From Teratosphaeria epicoccoides (Eukaryota > Ascomycota > Dothideomycetes > Mycosphaerellales > Teratosphaeriaceae), in NCBI GenBank assembly GCA_021401465.1, contig JADDMT010000087.1, forward strand, positions 1-64,000: a stretch of 64,000 bases of DNA. The letters are read 5' to 3'. Below, piece by piece: positions 1-10,179 of this stretch. Each line of letters begins with the position of its first letter. The stretch's first letter is position 1. The notes beneath the pieces are model-generated. The model was not told the DNA's origin. It did no database searches and saw only the letters and a list, made by a program, of their open reading frames with translations. The position numbers and the translations under genes are program-made.

Positions 1-125
1 CAAGAGAGGATTAAATTAAGATTAAGCACGAAGCTCCTAACTGCCTGTCCTAAAGCTATCCCTATATACTAGAGAGCGACAGAGCAGCTCTGTTAGATCT
101 GTCGACAGACCTGACAGATCCGTGT

Positions 126-268
126 CTATAGATCTGTGGACTAACCCTACAGATCTAAGGGTCTGTTATCACGTGACAGATCCCTTCTTCTTTACAAGCC
201 TATAGATCTATAGACTAACCCTACAGATCTAGGGATCTATCCTCTCGTGACAGATCCTTTCTTCCATG
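126..268. repeat. Two-copy 74-bp tandem repeat
   Basis: Two adjacent units of about 74 bp, starting at 126 and 200, share ctatagatct, then gactaaccctacagatct, then cgtgacagatcc, with a few substitutions between them. Each unit contains ctaaccctac, which resembles one and a half fungal telomere units. The flanks (60-125 and 269-360) are rich in related agatct and gacagatc words and in short actcatag/tagtactcc words. No coding sequence is visible. It could be the edge of a degenerate repetitive element. Confidence 0.7.
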
Positions 269-637
269 ACTATGCCTATGACTCATAGTACTCCTATGAC
301 GGTACTATGACTCATAGCACTCAGGACCTACATAATCCTGTATCCTATAGTACTCCGGACAGTACTCCTGACACTCATGACAAATCACTTATAACTGAGC
401 TGACAATAGCATTGAATCACAATAACAATCGCTAGTGAAGTGGCATTTGGCAAATAACTAGCTCAATTCAAGCAAACACGTGATATCAAGAAACACATGC
501 ATGTGGAATTGGCACATTTGGACCGCCGTCCCGACGCTCCTGTCCCTGAAATGAAAGATCTGCAAGACGCCAGCATTTTCTCACCTTTCTCTACACGACA
601 GTCGGGGTTAGACTGCTTTTGGTAATTACCGGGTCGT
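269..637. other. Intergenic, upstream of the glucosyltransferase
   Basis: It holds short imperfect repeats (actcatag, tagtactcc) up to about 400, then unremarkable sequence that should contain the promoter of the following gene. No gene seen. Confidence 0.5.
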
Positions 638-2194
638 ATGAGGAGCACTGAGGCTTGGAGGGAGGCGCTCTCGCCTCCAGTAGATGAGAATGGACTTTCG
701 ATAGAATTCTTGGCATCCACCATTTGCCTCGTCTGGTACTTGACGGTAACACTTGTCTCTATCATTGGCTTCACGCAGATATGGAGACACTACTCTACCG
801 TCCGTCGCCCAGCAAACCTGTCACAAGACGCACCACATGTCACAGTCATCCGTCCGATCAAGGGACTGGAGCCATACTTATACAAATGCCTGGCCTCCAC
901 CATTATCCAGGCATACCCAACACACAAGCTCCATATTCGCCTATGCATTGCAACCTTGAACGAGCCGTCTTTGCCGATACTGAAACGCTTGATTGGAGAC
1001 TTTCCGGAGCATGATGTACAAATTCTGGTGGAAGCTGAAGATGAAGCCATGGCACGCAATGCATCGGTGCTTGGCCCCAATCCCAAAATTAGGAACATGA
1101 GCAGAGCGTACCGTGAAGCTCCTGGTGACATAATCTGGATCGTCGATTGCAACATCTGGGTTGCAAAGGCTACATTGGGGAGAATGGTGACAAAGCTAGA
1201 GGGAGACGGCACTAAACACAAGAACAAGTTTGTGCACCAGTTACCTCTTGTAGTCGATACTGAAGGCAGCACGATGCAAGATGAGACAGCTGGCCTGATT
1301 GATTACCGTTACAGCCACCTCTGTACCACGAAATCAGACCACGAGCGGACATCCTGGACCATTGGCGGAGGCCGCATCGAAGAGTGTTTCATGTCGTCCG
1401 CACATCCAAAGTTCTATGTGGCTATCAACACTGTTGCAGTAGCGCCGGCGATTATCGGCAAGAGCACCATGTTTCGCAAGTCGCATCTCGACAGCCTGAC
1501 TAAAGGTCAAGGCATTGACTACTTCAGCCAGCACATCTGCGAGGACCACCTCATAGGCGACACACTCTGGAAACAACAAATACCGGAGGAGAGGGCTGGC
1601 GTCAAATGGGGCAAGCACGCGCTGTGCTTTGGCGACTTGGCTGTGCAGCCAATGGCCAATATGAGCGTGCGGGAGTATTGGAGTCGCAGAGTGAGGTGGC
1701 TACGTGTGCGCAAGTTCACCGTCACGCTTGCTACATTCGTTGAGCCCGGCGCCGAAAGCTTCCTCTGCTCGCTCTACGGCGCTTGCGCTTTTACAACTTT
1801 GCCTCTACTGGGTGATACCTTCCACATCCCGCCAACCTGGCCAGGCTTCGTGGCCTTTTGGCTTTTGAGTGTATCAGCATGGTGTCTCATGGACTGGATA
1901 CTTTACAACAAGCTGCACTCCGCTGCGTCGGTTGAGATCGATTCTGATACACCGCCATTCGCACGACCGCCGAGAGGAGGTAGGAGGAGACCGTTCGGCG
2001 AGTGGCTCTTAGGCTGGCTTGGTAGGGAAACGCTGGCGTTGCCGATTTGGATCTGGGCGTTTTGGCTCGGGACGACGGTGGAGTGGAGAGGCAAGAGGTT
2101 TTGGGTGGGACTGGACATGAAAGTTCATGAGATCAAGAATCGATCAGATGGGGATGCGGTGATGAATGGGCGAAATAAGGCACGGAAGGAATGA
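638..2194 (+). CDS. Ceramide glucosyltransferase (GT21)
   Basis: Single-exon 518-residue protein. Family role: transfers glucose from UDP-glucose to ceramide to make glucosylceramide at Golgi/ER membranes. Seen: an N-terminal hydrophobic anchor (about residues 22-46); the start of the GT-A domain with VTVIRPIKGLEPYLYKCL (about 68-85); VDCNIW with an acidic residue near 170; CEDHLIGDTLW near 300; and RRVRW (about 351-355), matching the (Q/R)xxRW signature of processive GT2/GT21 enzymes. Several C-terminal hydrophobic segments (about 380-490) fit membrane association. Length matches fungal homologues. The start is the first ATG before the signal anchor. Confidence 0.93.
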   Translation: MRSTEAWREALSPPVDENGLSIEFLASTICLVWYLTVTLVSIIGFTQIWRHYSTVRRPANLSQDAPHVTVIRPIKGLEPYLYKCLASTIIQAYPTHKLHIRLCIATLNEPSLPILKRLIGDFPEHDVQILVEAEDEAMARNASVLGPNPKIRNMSRAYREAPGDIIWIVDCNIWVAKATLGRMVTKLEGDGTKHKNKFVHQLPLVVDTEGSTMQDETAGLIDYRYSHLCTTKSDHERTSWTIGGGRIEECFMSSAHPKFYVAINTVAVAPAIIGKSTMFRKSHLDSLTKGQGIDYFSQHICEDHLIGDTLWKQQIPEERAGVKWGKHALCFGDLAVQPMANMSVREYWSRRVRWLRVRKFTVTLATFVEPGAESFLCSLYGACAFTTLPLLGDTFHIPPTWPGFVAFWLLSVSAWCLMDWILYNKLHSAASVEIDSDTPPFARPPRGGRRRPFGEWLLGWLGRETLALPIWIWAFWLGTTVEWRGKRFWVGLDMKVHEIKNRSDGDAVMNGRNKARKE

Positions 2195-2849
2195 GGACGA
2201 GTAGATCAGTAGGTGCTATGCCATGATTTGACGGCCAAGAGGAACACAATTCACGTTACTGAGCAGCGAAAGCAAGGCGGTGAACTATATGCGATTGCAA
2301 TACGACCGCCACAATAGCTGAAAACCTGCTGTCAAAAGACGAATGCGACCTCATTCCTCGCAGCAGCCTCTGTCTGATATGAAATTGTTTGACGCGAGCA
2401 CAACGAGGAACCAAGTAGTGGGCTGGTTCTCACGTCGGACACACGTTGGATGCTTAAAAGTCAGAGCTGTCTCGAAGAAGACTCGCGGATTCTTGTCGCG
2501 TCCTCTGTCTGCTACGAATGGGCAGAGATTTCTTTCTGAAAGCGCAATTGATGGAGCGTGGGTATGGAGTGTTCTGGATGTGAACGTCCAGCGGTGACGA
2601 GCTCGGAGAGCATCAAGCGTGACTCGTTGCCTGTGGCGATGGCGGTACGCACGGGCCTTTCGAGAGGTGGTCAGATTTAACAGTCGGCGTTCCTCTTTCA
2701 ATTTGACTCGACACATCCAAGGCCCGGCGACGGTGCTGACCGACCGCTTTGCGAATCTTGAACGTACCGCTATTGGGACCGCCGCATCCTCAGCAAGGTC
2801 GAAAAGCAATTTTCGCGTCCGAGCTATCTAACACTGCCCTTTCCCAGAT
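2195..2849. other. Intergenic
   Basis: About 650 bp between the glucosyltransferase stop and the zinc-finger start. Short overlapping frames on both strands show no domain or composition suggesting a gene. Presumed terminator and promoter sequence. Confidence 0.5.
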
Positions 2850-4535
2850 ATGGCACCACGCTGCTTTTGCGGCGGGAGATTCAGCACCGTGGAGGCTCTT
2901 CGTGATCATGCTGATCGGTACGGCCATCGCTTCATATGCTCTTGCGGCAAGTTCTCGAAAGACCGCGACAGCTTGCGCGCACATTGGACCTCCTTGCAGC
3001 TCGATCATCCGCCGCCAAATCTGAGCGAAAATCCCGCTCTGATCAGCCTTCCAACTTCTGCTCCATCCGCGACTAGCAGTGGGGCCACTGATGCATTTGC
3101 CTCAGTGACCGCATTTGATGCAGGTCACACGGACCCCACATCGCTTGAGAAGATCGTGCACCCTTGCGGCCTCTGCAACAAGAAGTTCAAGTCTGATCAC
3201 GCCCTGAAGACTCACTCCTCGGACAAGCACGCAGTCTGTTCGAATTGTCAGCAAGCGTTTGCCACCAAGCTCCAGCTCGAAGGTCACCAGAAGGCTGCGA
3301 ATCACCACTACTGCCAGGAACATGACCTGACGTTCCGTACACCGGACTCCCTCCGCGTGCACAAGCTGACTCAGGAGCATGTTACTGGATTCGAGTGCTT
3401 GATCTGCGACAAGTCTTTCTCAACCCAACGAAGCCTTGACGACCACCTGGCCAACGCAAATCACCCCATGCGCGACACGCCAGCGTACAGTACGGCTCTT
3501 GAGAAGACTAAAGTGGGTGTCGAGGAGGCCAATCTGCATTGTGAGGCTTGTGACAGATACTTCAGGACCATCGGCAGTTTCAGACAGCACAAGTCATCTG
3601 TCAAGCACAATCCGATCAGCGACCTCAGGTGCCCGCTTTCTGAGGGCTGTGGGCAGACTTTTACTTCGCCATCTGCCATGCTCTTGCATTTGGAGAATGG
3701 CAAGTGCAAGTCTGGGATGACCCGCCTGAAGCTCAACGCAGTTGCACATCAGCACGACATCGCTCGCCATGTCACGTATCAGAAGTATGCCTCGAGTGCT
3801 ATTGCGGCAAGCGATGCCGCTGCTGGACTCGGCGACGGTGTTGACAGTCTGTCCATCTCTGCCAGCAGCAGTCAGAGTGGCATCGTCTTGACACCGAACG
3901 CCAGCGGGTCAGACGCGGGCAGCGTCATTGACGGTTACAGTATCAGCGATACCAGCAGCACAGCCGGTGTCATGATTCCACTGTTGATCACTGGCGGCAG
4001 CGAGACTCCAAGCGTCGCCAGCGAAATCATGACTCCGCCCGCTCCGGTCTCACACAGCCGCGCATCTTCCGTCAGCGGTGGCGTGGGGTTCACCCCTACC
4101 TTGAGCGAGTTCCCGGAAGAGTGGACCCACATACGCAGCGACCGTTATCTCGCACCATCAACTATATCTGCTGGGTTCTCCTCCGTCGACACCAATACCC
4201 GGGCCAACCCAGATGGCATCTGGCCCTGCGGTCTGTGCAGCCGATCGTTCAAGGAGAGGAAACATCTGCTCGATCATCTCAACTCTCCAGCTCATGCCCC
4301 GAAGATGTTCCATTGCCCGACAACGCTTGTCGGGCTGCACATATCCGGCAAGGGCGAGAAGAAATTCAAGACGTTGAGCGGTATGGCTCAGCATATTGAG
4401 GTCGGCGCTTGCTCGGGTGGTGAAGGCATGCTTGCTACCATTGTTGCCATATTCGAGCAGAAGGTGAAGAAGAGTACTGGGCAGAGTGTGAAGCTCCTGA
4501 AGGATAGTGTTGTCGGAGGTTGGCGAGCAGGCTGA
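2850..4535 (+). CDS. C2H2 zinc-finger protein
   Basis: Single-exon 561-residue protein with repeated C2H2-type motifs. N-terminal degenerate fingers lie at about 5-46, then clear fingers at about 106-127 (CGLCNKKF...H...H), 130-152, 182-204 (CLICDKSF), 231-253 (CEACDRYF) and a longer-spaced one near 263-290. A Ser/Thr/Ala-rich linker (about 310-440) separates these from a final finger at about 460-482 (CGLCSRSF) and a degenerate C-terminal one. Likely nucleic-acid-binding; no DNA-binding domain other than the fingers is visible, so transcription factor or RNA-binding roles are both possible. The ATG at 2850 begins directly before the first Cys pair. Confidence 0.85.
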   Translation: MAPRCFCGGRFSTVEALRDHADRYGHRFICSCGKFSKDRDSLRAHWTSLQLDHPPPNLSENPALISLPTSAPSATSSGATDAFASVTAFDAGHTDPTSLEKIVHPCGLCNKKFKSDHALKTHSSDKHAVCSNCQQAFATKLQLEGHQKAANHHYCQEHDLTFRTPDSLRVHKLTQEHVTGFECLICDKSFSTQRSLDDHLANANHPMRDTPAYSTALEKTKVGVEEANLHCEACDRYFRTIGSFRQHKSSVKHNPISDLRCPLSEGCGQTFTSPSAMLLHLENGKCKSGMTRLKLNAVAHQHDIARHVTYQKYASSAIAASDAAAGLGDGVDSLSISASSSQSGIVLTPNASGSDAGSVIDGYSISDTSSTAGVMIPLLITGGSETPSVASEIMTPPAPVSHSRASSVSGGVGFTPTLSEFPEEWTHIRSDRYLAPSTISAGFSSVDTNTRANPDGIWPCGLCSRSFKERKHLLDHLNSPAHAPKMFHCPTTLVGLHISGKGEKKFKTLSGMAQHIEVGACSGGEGMLATIVAIFEQKVKKSTGQSVKLLKDSVVGGWRAG

Positions 4536-5079
4536 GGCGGGCAAGTCTAAAGGTGCATCTGGCGTAGGACGTCTTGGTCTTGCGTTGCGCTGAGATCCTG
4601 GGTTCTGATTTGCGGTCAACGGCTATGATACTGCGGACTGATGGGAAGACCATGCTGGCTTGAGGAGCCAAATAGTAATGATCATGCATGGATGTCTAGG
4701 GCCTCAGAAGTCCTCGAGCTTCAGGTTCCGTTGGGCATGGGCTCAAGCCTCATTGCCGTCTCAGTCGAGATTTGATGTCAAGGTTGCATTGACTTGTCAA
4801 GCACTGTCTCATTGAAGACAGGCCTGGGACAGGGAAGCTGTCACTGGTCAAGCGCTTCCGCAATCGATGGCATGCTAGTAAGCGACCGTACTGTGTGGGA
4901 AATACAGTATGTACGTCCTATCATCCTGACATTCGGCCACTGAGTCTACCAAATTGCCAATGCAAATGATGTCATACATACCGTTTCCTTGACTTCTCAC
5001 GTCGAAGAGCCCGAGTACATGTAGCCATAGACATGGCAATTTAGATTCTCCACAATCGATAGCACCTGAGATATCGATA
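4536..5079. other. Intergenic
   Basis: About 540 bp with no recognisable gene; presumably the 3' flank of the zinc-finger gene and the promoter of the PhoD-like gene. Confidence 0.5.
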
Positions 5080-7217
5080 ATGACCTCGTCAAGTCTCATC
5101 GGGGCTGCCAGGTATGCCACGGCGCTGAGCTCGGTATTGATCAGATTGTGCGCTTTTCTCTTCCTAAGATGGGTAAACATTATCCTTATGATGCGCCGGG
5201 ATGCCTCTTTTGCTCGAGCAACTGACTATGCCATCTACAGATACCTGGCCACGTATGCCACATTTCGATACATTGTTGATATTGATAACGCGCTGATTTG
5301 CACCAGCACTTCCCACCCATCGTCCTGGCACTTCTCGCTGTCTATATCCCGTCCTTCATCTACGCTCTTCTGCACACCTCGCCGTGGTCTCTAGTACAGG
5401 ACGAAGTTGAAACTGTAGCAAGAGATGTAGCTGATCCAGATGATGCCATGAAGGAGGTGGACAGCCGCTGTGTCGATGGTGATATGGATGAGGTATTTGG
5501 CAAGGAACTGGATGTAGTGGAGACGGTCACGTTGGAGGAGAAAGACCCGCGCACCGTGAAAACGCTCTTGACAGGCTTTCCGAGCCCCACGAGTCTACTT
5601 GCAAGCGCCGTGACGTTTGCCATCAACCTGGCATTAGTCGCTATGGTCTTTGATCTGGTGTACCGCGCGACAATCCTCCACCCGTCCCATGACTTGTCCA
5701 TGGCAAGAGTGGGCTATGTCTCGGACAAAGTAGCCAGAGTTTTGATCAGAGAGCCAGATACAAGCAAGCTGCCGATCTTCGCATCCTACAGACATGCAGA
5801 CCGGCCAGCTGACGGCTTTGGCAGCGCTTACGATTCATCGTGGAAGTTTGCAGGGAGCATAGACTGGCTTGACGACTCCACAGACTTCACAGGCAAGTTT
5901 GAACTGACTGGCTTACGTCCCGACACAAGATATCAGTGGGTCGTGAGCAGCAATTACTCTGGCTTCTTCACTACTGCCCCACGTGATGGGCAGACATCCA
6001 ACAGGGCTGACACGGCTGGCGTCTTCACATTTCTGCATTCATCGTGCTTGAAGAATAATTTTCCGTACAATGCATTCGCGCATCCTCTATCGAACAGGGG
6101 CCTGCGGTATCTGGCCGAGAGCCTTGCTAGTCTCAAAGCACAGTTCATGCTGTTCTTGGGTGATTTCATCTACATCGACGTACCTCATCAACACGGCACT
6201 ACCGCTGAGGATTACAGACGAGAATATCGACAGACCTATGCTAGTCCGGATTGGCCTCCAGCCACGCAAGAGCTCCCGTGGATCCACGTGTACGATGACC
6301 ACGAAGTTCGTAACGATTGGGATGGAAACACCACCGGTGTCTTCAACGCAGCGAATGATCCTTACCAACTGTACCATACCTCAGTCAACCCTCCAGCGCA
6401 TCGCAAAGGGGAGAGCTACTTCTCATTCACCCACGGACCAGCAACTTTCTTCATGCTCGACACCCGTAGATACCGCTCGCCCAATGATGCTACTAACGGC
6501 TCAGATCCTGTCACCGGCGACCCAACCAAGACCATGCTCGGTTCACAGCAATTGCAAGATCTGCTCGCCTGGTTAAAGCGAGGCGAGCCAGCAGGCGTCA
6601 AATGGAAGATCGTGGTCAGCTCCATACCGTTCACGAAAAACTGGTGGTTTGGTTCTCAAGATACGTGGCGAGGTTACCTCGGCGAACGCCAAATCATCCT
6701 CGAATCTATGTGGGATGTCGGTCTTCAAGGTGGCATCGGCGTTATCGTACTCTCTGGCGACCGGCACGAGTTCGCCGCAACTTCCTTCCCGCCGCCTCCA
6801 GAAGGGAAGGAGGAGATTGTAGGATTGCGCGCGAATAATGTCGATCCATTACACCCACGCGCACAAGTACTCGAACCATATGGACAGGCGACGTTGCGGA
6901 CGCGGAGGAAGAAGTGGCCGTTGAGCGCGACGGTGCATGAGTTCAGTGCAAGCCCACTGAATATGTTCTATCTCCCTATCCGCACGTACACAGAGTCATC
7001 GACGAGCGAGGATTACGTCAGCGATGTGTGCATCAAGTACATCCCCGATGGTAATAGCAAGTTTGGCGCGGTCAGCATCAATAATCCGAAGACGAGCGAT
7101 CAGAGTGTTTTACATTACAGATTGTTTATTGATGGGAAGGAGACTTGGAGCTATACTTTGACAACACCGCCGGATGTCAGAGGCGGAGAGAGGAGCAAGG
7201 ATGCGATTTGGGGTTGA
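5080..7217 (+). CDS. Membrane-anchored PhoD-like metallophosphatase
   Basis: Inferred join(5080..5172, 5307..7217), 667 residues. The large frame has no ATG near its 5' end (it opens with TTG at 5298). A short upstream exon starting at ATG 5080 ends in TGG followed by gtaaac, and the acceptor gcaccag ends at 5306, keeping frame. The N-terminus then holds hydrophobic stretches at about 17-31, 33-55 and 135-160, so the enzyme is probably membrane-anchored. Catalytic PhoD motifs are intact: GDFIYID (about 316), DDHEVRNDWDGN (about 360), SGDRHEF (about 513) and EFSASPLN. The family comprises Ca/Fe-dependent phosphodiesterases or alkaline phosphatases; the substrate here is unknown. Confidence 0.85.
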
Positions 7218-8015
7218 ATGCTACGCGACAATGATATGAGGGAGTAGAGCTCCAGTGATGCGCGGCAGCAATGCATGCGCAGCGCCAAGTGCGCCGCTAC
7301 CTTTACTGTACAGCAAATCCTCGAAGACTTCCTGTCACCGATTTTACGACAGTTACTAGTGCGTAACAACGAGCTCCGTCGCTCGCCAGTGCCTGAAGCG
7401 CATCGTCCTATGGGAAGACCTTGGTGTCCGCCAACGGGTAGAGTGGGAGTTCTGGAATTGCACGAGACACTGTGGACTGGGAATTGTATCCATTAGCCAC
7501 AGAAGTGAATCACGTTGGCAAACGAATTGAGCGGCAAAGGAGCGATTGAGTATTGGGCATCCGTTGAACACTTACAGTCTGCACATCCATACCAAATGTG
7601 GGTCTGTTTGCAGGGTCGTACCAACACATGGGACCACTTCAATATTTACAATCGAGCCACGTTCATTTGGCAGGTGAGCAGCACAACCAGGCTGCCCTAG
7701 TAAGTGGTCATGACCACTTGTGCATTGCTGCCTGGCTTCCGACCAGTGCACAGACCTGTGTTCGGACTGCACCGGCACGAACTTGAAGTGGAAAGGAAAC
7801 GGGATCCAGCCGCAGGAGGAACCAGTGCAAACAGTGCAGTGATGAGAGTTACTCTGAAGCCCGTTAGTCCAGGGTAGGGTGCGCGACAGCACAAGGAGAT
7901 GCTCGCTGGAGACATTCGCAGGTGGACACGAGAGTTTCGTAGCTGGTACATTGTGCATGAACGACGACACATAGATATTGCAGTCACTCATCTCGATATC
8001 TGCTAATGCCTCGAC
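7218..8015. other. Intergenic between convergent genes
   Basis: About 800 bp between the convergent PhoD-like gene and the small kinase. A Cys-rich minus frame (7572-7991) has no signal peptide or family resemblance and was not called. Confidence 0.45.
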
Positions 8016-8810
8016 TCAATCATTTCCAAACTCGCACTGCTGCTTCCCAATGTTCTCGAGGACAGCCTTTGCTGATAGATACGCACCTTGCCAACATCCT
8101 AGTATAATGCTCCCAAGAAGTATACCCTCAGTCTGAGGAAAGACGCCTTGTTTGAAGTATTCTACTACTTCATGATCCTCGCACCTTTCATAGGGCGCTT
8201 TACTAGTTGCGATCTCGTACAGCAACGACCCAAGCGCGAAAAGATCCGTTCGTGTAGTTGAACGATCGTCGAAAGGTCGTGGAAGGCAGTATCGATATCC
8301 CTCAAACGCAGAGCCAGCCTCGCCATCTATTGTCGAGCCAGAAAAATCGATAATGCACAGTCGAAAGTTGTCGTCTACAAGGAAATTCCATGAATTGATG
8401 TCGCCGTGGACAATGTTTTTATCATGCAGGATCTGGAGGCCTTCGGTCGCATCAGAAGCGAATTGCAGTCGTTGTGACGAAGAGACGGACGGCGAGGCAA
8501 TGGACCACAGGCCAAGCGGCGAAAAGTTATCCGACGGCTTGTGGTGCGGCGCCCGTAGGAATTCGTGTAGGCAGCCATTCTGGAGGTACGGCAGAATTAG
8601 TCTTTCTGGCGTGCTGTCCGGGTGAAGCTGTAATAGCCGTGGATGTCGTGGTAATCTTTGATAGGCGGCATATTCTCGTCGTAAGTCTTGAAGGCTGTCA
8701 TCCACAGTCTGTGGATTAGGGTATGGTGCTTTCTGGACAAAAAGGCTATCGGCGCGCAGTTTGATCAAGCCAGTTTGCCCTCCAGCGATGACTTCCAGGT
8801 CACCTTCCAT
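8016..8810 (-). CDS. Small atypical protein kinase
   Basis: Single-exon 264-residue kinase-fold protein. A compact N-lobe has a possible beta-3 lysine in LFVQKAPYP (about 28) but no clear glycine-rich loop. The catalytic loop reads HGDINSWNFLVD (about 139), i.e. HGD rather than HRD but with the catalytic Asp and metal-binding Asn kept. The DFG motif reads DFSG. The APE motif is not evident (YCLPRP). TDLFALGSLLYEIATSK is a normal helix F. HGD-type catalytic loops occur in fungal kinases, so activity is possible. It is shorter than and clearly different from the three long kinases further right. Confidence 0.75.
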   Translation of the reverse strand: MEGDLEVIAGGQTGLIKLRADSLFVQKAPYPNPQTVDDSLQDLRREYAAYQRLPRHPRLLQLHPDSTPERLILPYLQNGCLHEFLRAPHHKPSDNFSPLGLWSIASPSVSSSQRLQFASDATEGLQILHDKNIVHGDINSWNFLVDDNFRLCIIDFSGSTIDGEAGSAFEGYRYCLPRPFDDRSTTRTDLFALGSLLYEIATSKAPYERCEDHEVVEYFKQGVFPQTEGILLGSIILGCWQGAYLSAKAVLENIGKQQCEFGND

Positions 8811-9429
8811 CAGCTACCGTCGACGCCGCGCGCAAGGGCAGATGAGAATGATATTTAGCGGCAGCCGGCGGCGTCCATTGACTCAGATTATAGAAAGAGT
8901 AGACTCAATCATCGCAAGGAGCAGCAAGGCTTAAAAAATGATTATTCGCAGGCTGTAAAGAGTCATGTAGATGACGATAGTATCTACTAGACAAATTGTA
9001 GAATACTGTAGAAACAAAGATATGTAGAACTATAGATATTAATAGTTAGTTAACAGTATTGATAAAGCTATAGAAGAATAAGGAGCTTACTAAGCGCTTA
9101 CACCTGTACTTCCTCCCAGAACGAGCGGTCATTCACAAGGTCGACTAATGCATGCTCGGACTATAACAAGGAGGACATTGCAGCAAGGTTTCCTCCTACC
9201 CTCAAGCATTTGTCGACTGCTGACAACAATGTGGTGCTCTCACAACCTACCTGAGTGCCCCGCCTAGTACAGCGCCTCGCGCTTCTACTCATGCAGCCCT
9301 GAATATACTGTTTTGGCTGAGCCAGTATATGACGGCGCATGTTGAGAAACTAGGAACAGGCCTGAGCTGATCGGGCGAAGATACCGCGCATTCTTCCGTT
9401 GGCTGAACAAGCATCCGGCATGGCATCAT
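8811..9429. other. AT-rich intergenic stretch
   Basis: Positions about 8930-9100 are markedly AT-rich (runs such as atagatattaatagttagttaaca), unlike the flanking gene-dense DNA. No coding potential seen. The composition beside a decayed HET gene fits repeat-induced mutation or relic repeat DNA, but this is inference. Confidence 0.5.
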
Positions 9430-9954
9430 TCAGGTCAGCGACGCAACCACGATATGCAGCCAAGATCTGGACGAGCTGGGCCGCCTTTGTGCGCACACCT
9501 GTTATACGCAGCTTATCGAAACCCAACATAGACCCAAGCTGAACCGACGCTCCATCAAAAGTACTGCTATCGCCTCATATTCGACATCAACATGCCATTA
9601 CTATACGGCGAAGGTAGAAAGCCATTTGTGCGGCTCCAGATCAAGGTTCTCAATCGTCTGCAAGACGCTCCCATCTTTGCATGGACAGACAACCACCGCG
9701 AGGACCGGAGGCACAGCGTGGATAGCAAGAAGCTGCCCCAACTTCTGGCTCCTAGCTGCAAGGCTTTCTCTACTTGTGGTAACATACGACGCGCACCAGG
9801 TTGGCCACAGCCGTCGAGCAGACCCTACACGGCATCTGAAGTGGCAATCGAATTTGCATATCGCTCCTTTCGGGATGAGTCAGTGGCGAGAAGTCTTGCC
9901 CTCACGTATTCAATGATCTTGCCCGAGCAACGGGAGGAACGAGCAGCTATATAG
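9430..9954 (+). pseudogene. Decayed HET-domain gene fragment
   Basis: Residual heterokaryon-incompatibility (HET) sequence. From 9562 one frame reads YCYRLIFDINMPLLYGEG, close to the family block YCL(M)GIFD(I/V)NMPLLYGEG, followed by RKPFVRLQ, APIFAWTD, a LLAPSCKAF block and GNIRR. An upstream piece (about 9440-9500) reads AAKIWTSWAAFVRTP, matching the SWA..R.T block, but in another frame, and a TAG at 9529 interrupts the downstream frame. The N-terminal half of a HET domain and any effector C-terminus are not visible. Family role: non-self recognition and cell death in hyphal fusion. Confidence 0.8.
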
Positions 9955-10179
9955 GTGCTACATTACAGCCACTGTAGCGCAGGCTCAGAAAACTTGAGCA
10001 AACAACGCAGCAGGTCTTAGATGCCGGAGATGCAGCAGCAGTCTGCTTAGGGCAGAACAACTGTAAGCTCTGTTGCTGCCAAATTCGCTGCGGTGATTCT
10101 CCATGCTGCTCTGGCCGCGACGTCAAGCGGTCGACTGGTTGATCCATTAATAGGGCTGCCAATACATTTCCTCCACACA

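Noticed and set aside
5080..5394. Separate 104-codon gene upstream of the PhoD-like protein
   Set aside because: Only its first 31 codons are credible; they end at a gtaaac donor and fit as the first exon of the phosphatase.
7572..7991. Cys-rich 139-codon minus frame
   Set aside because: No signal peptide, no conserved spacing, and neighbouring frames are equally open.
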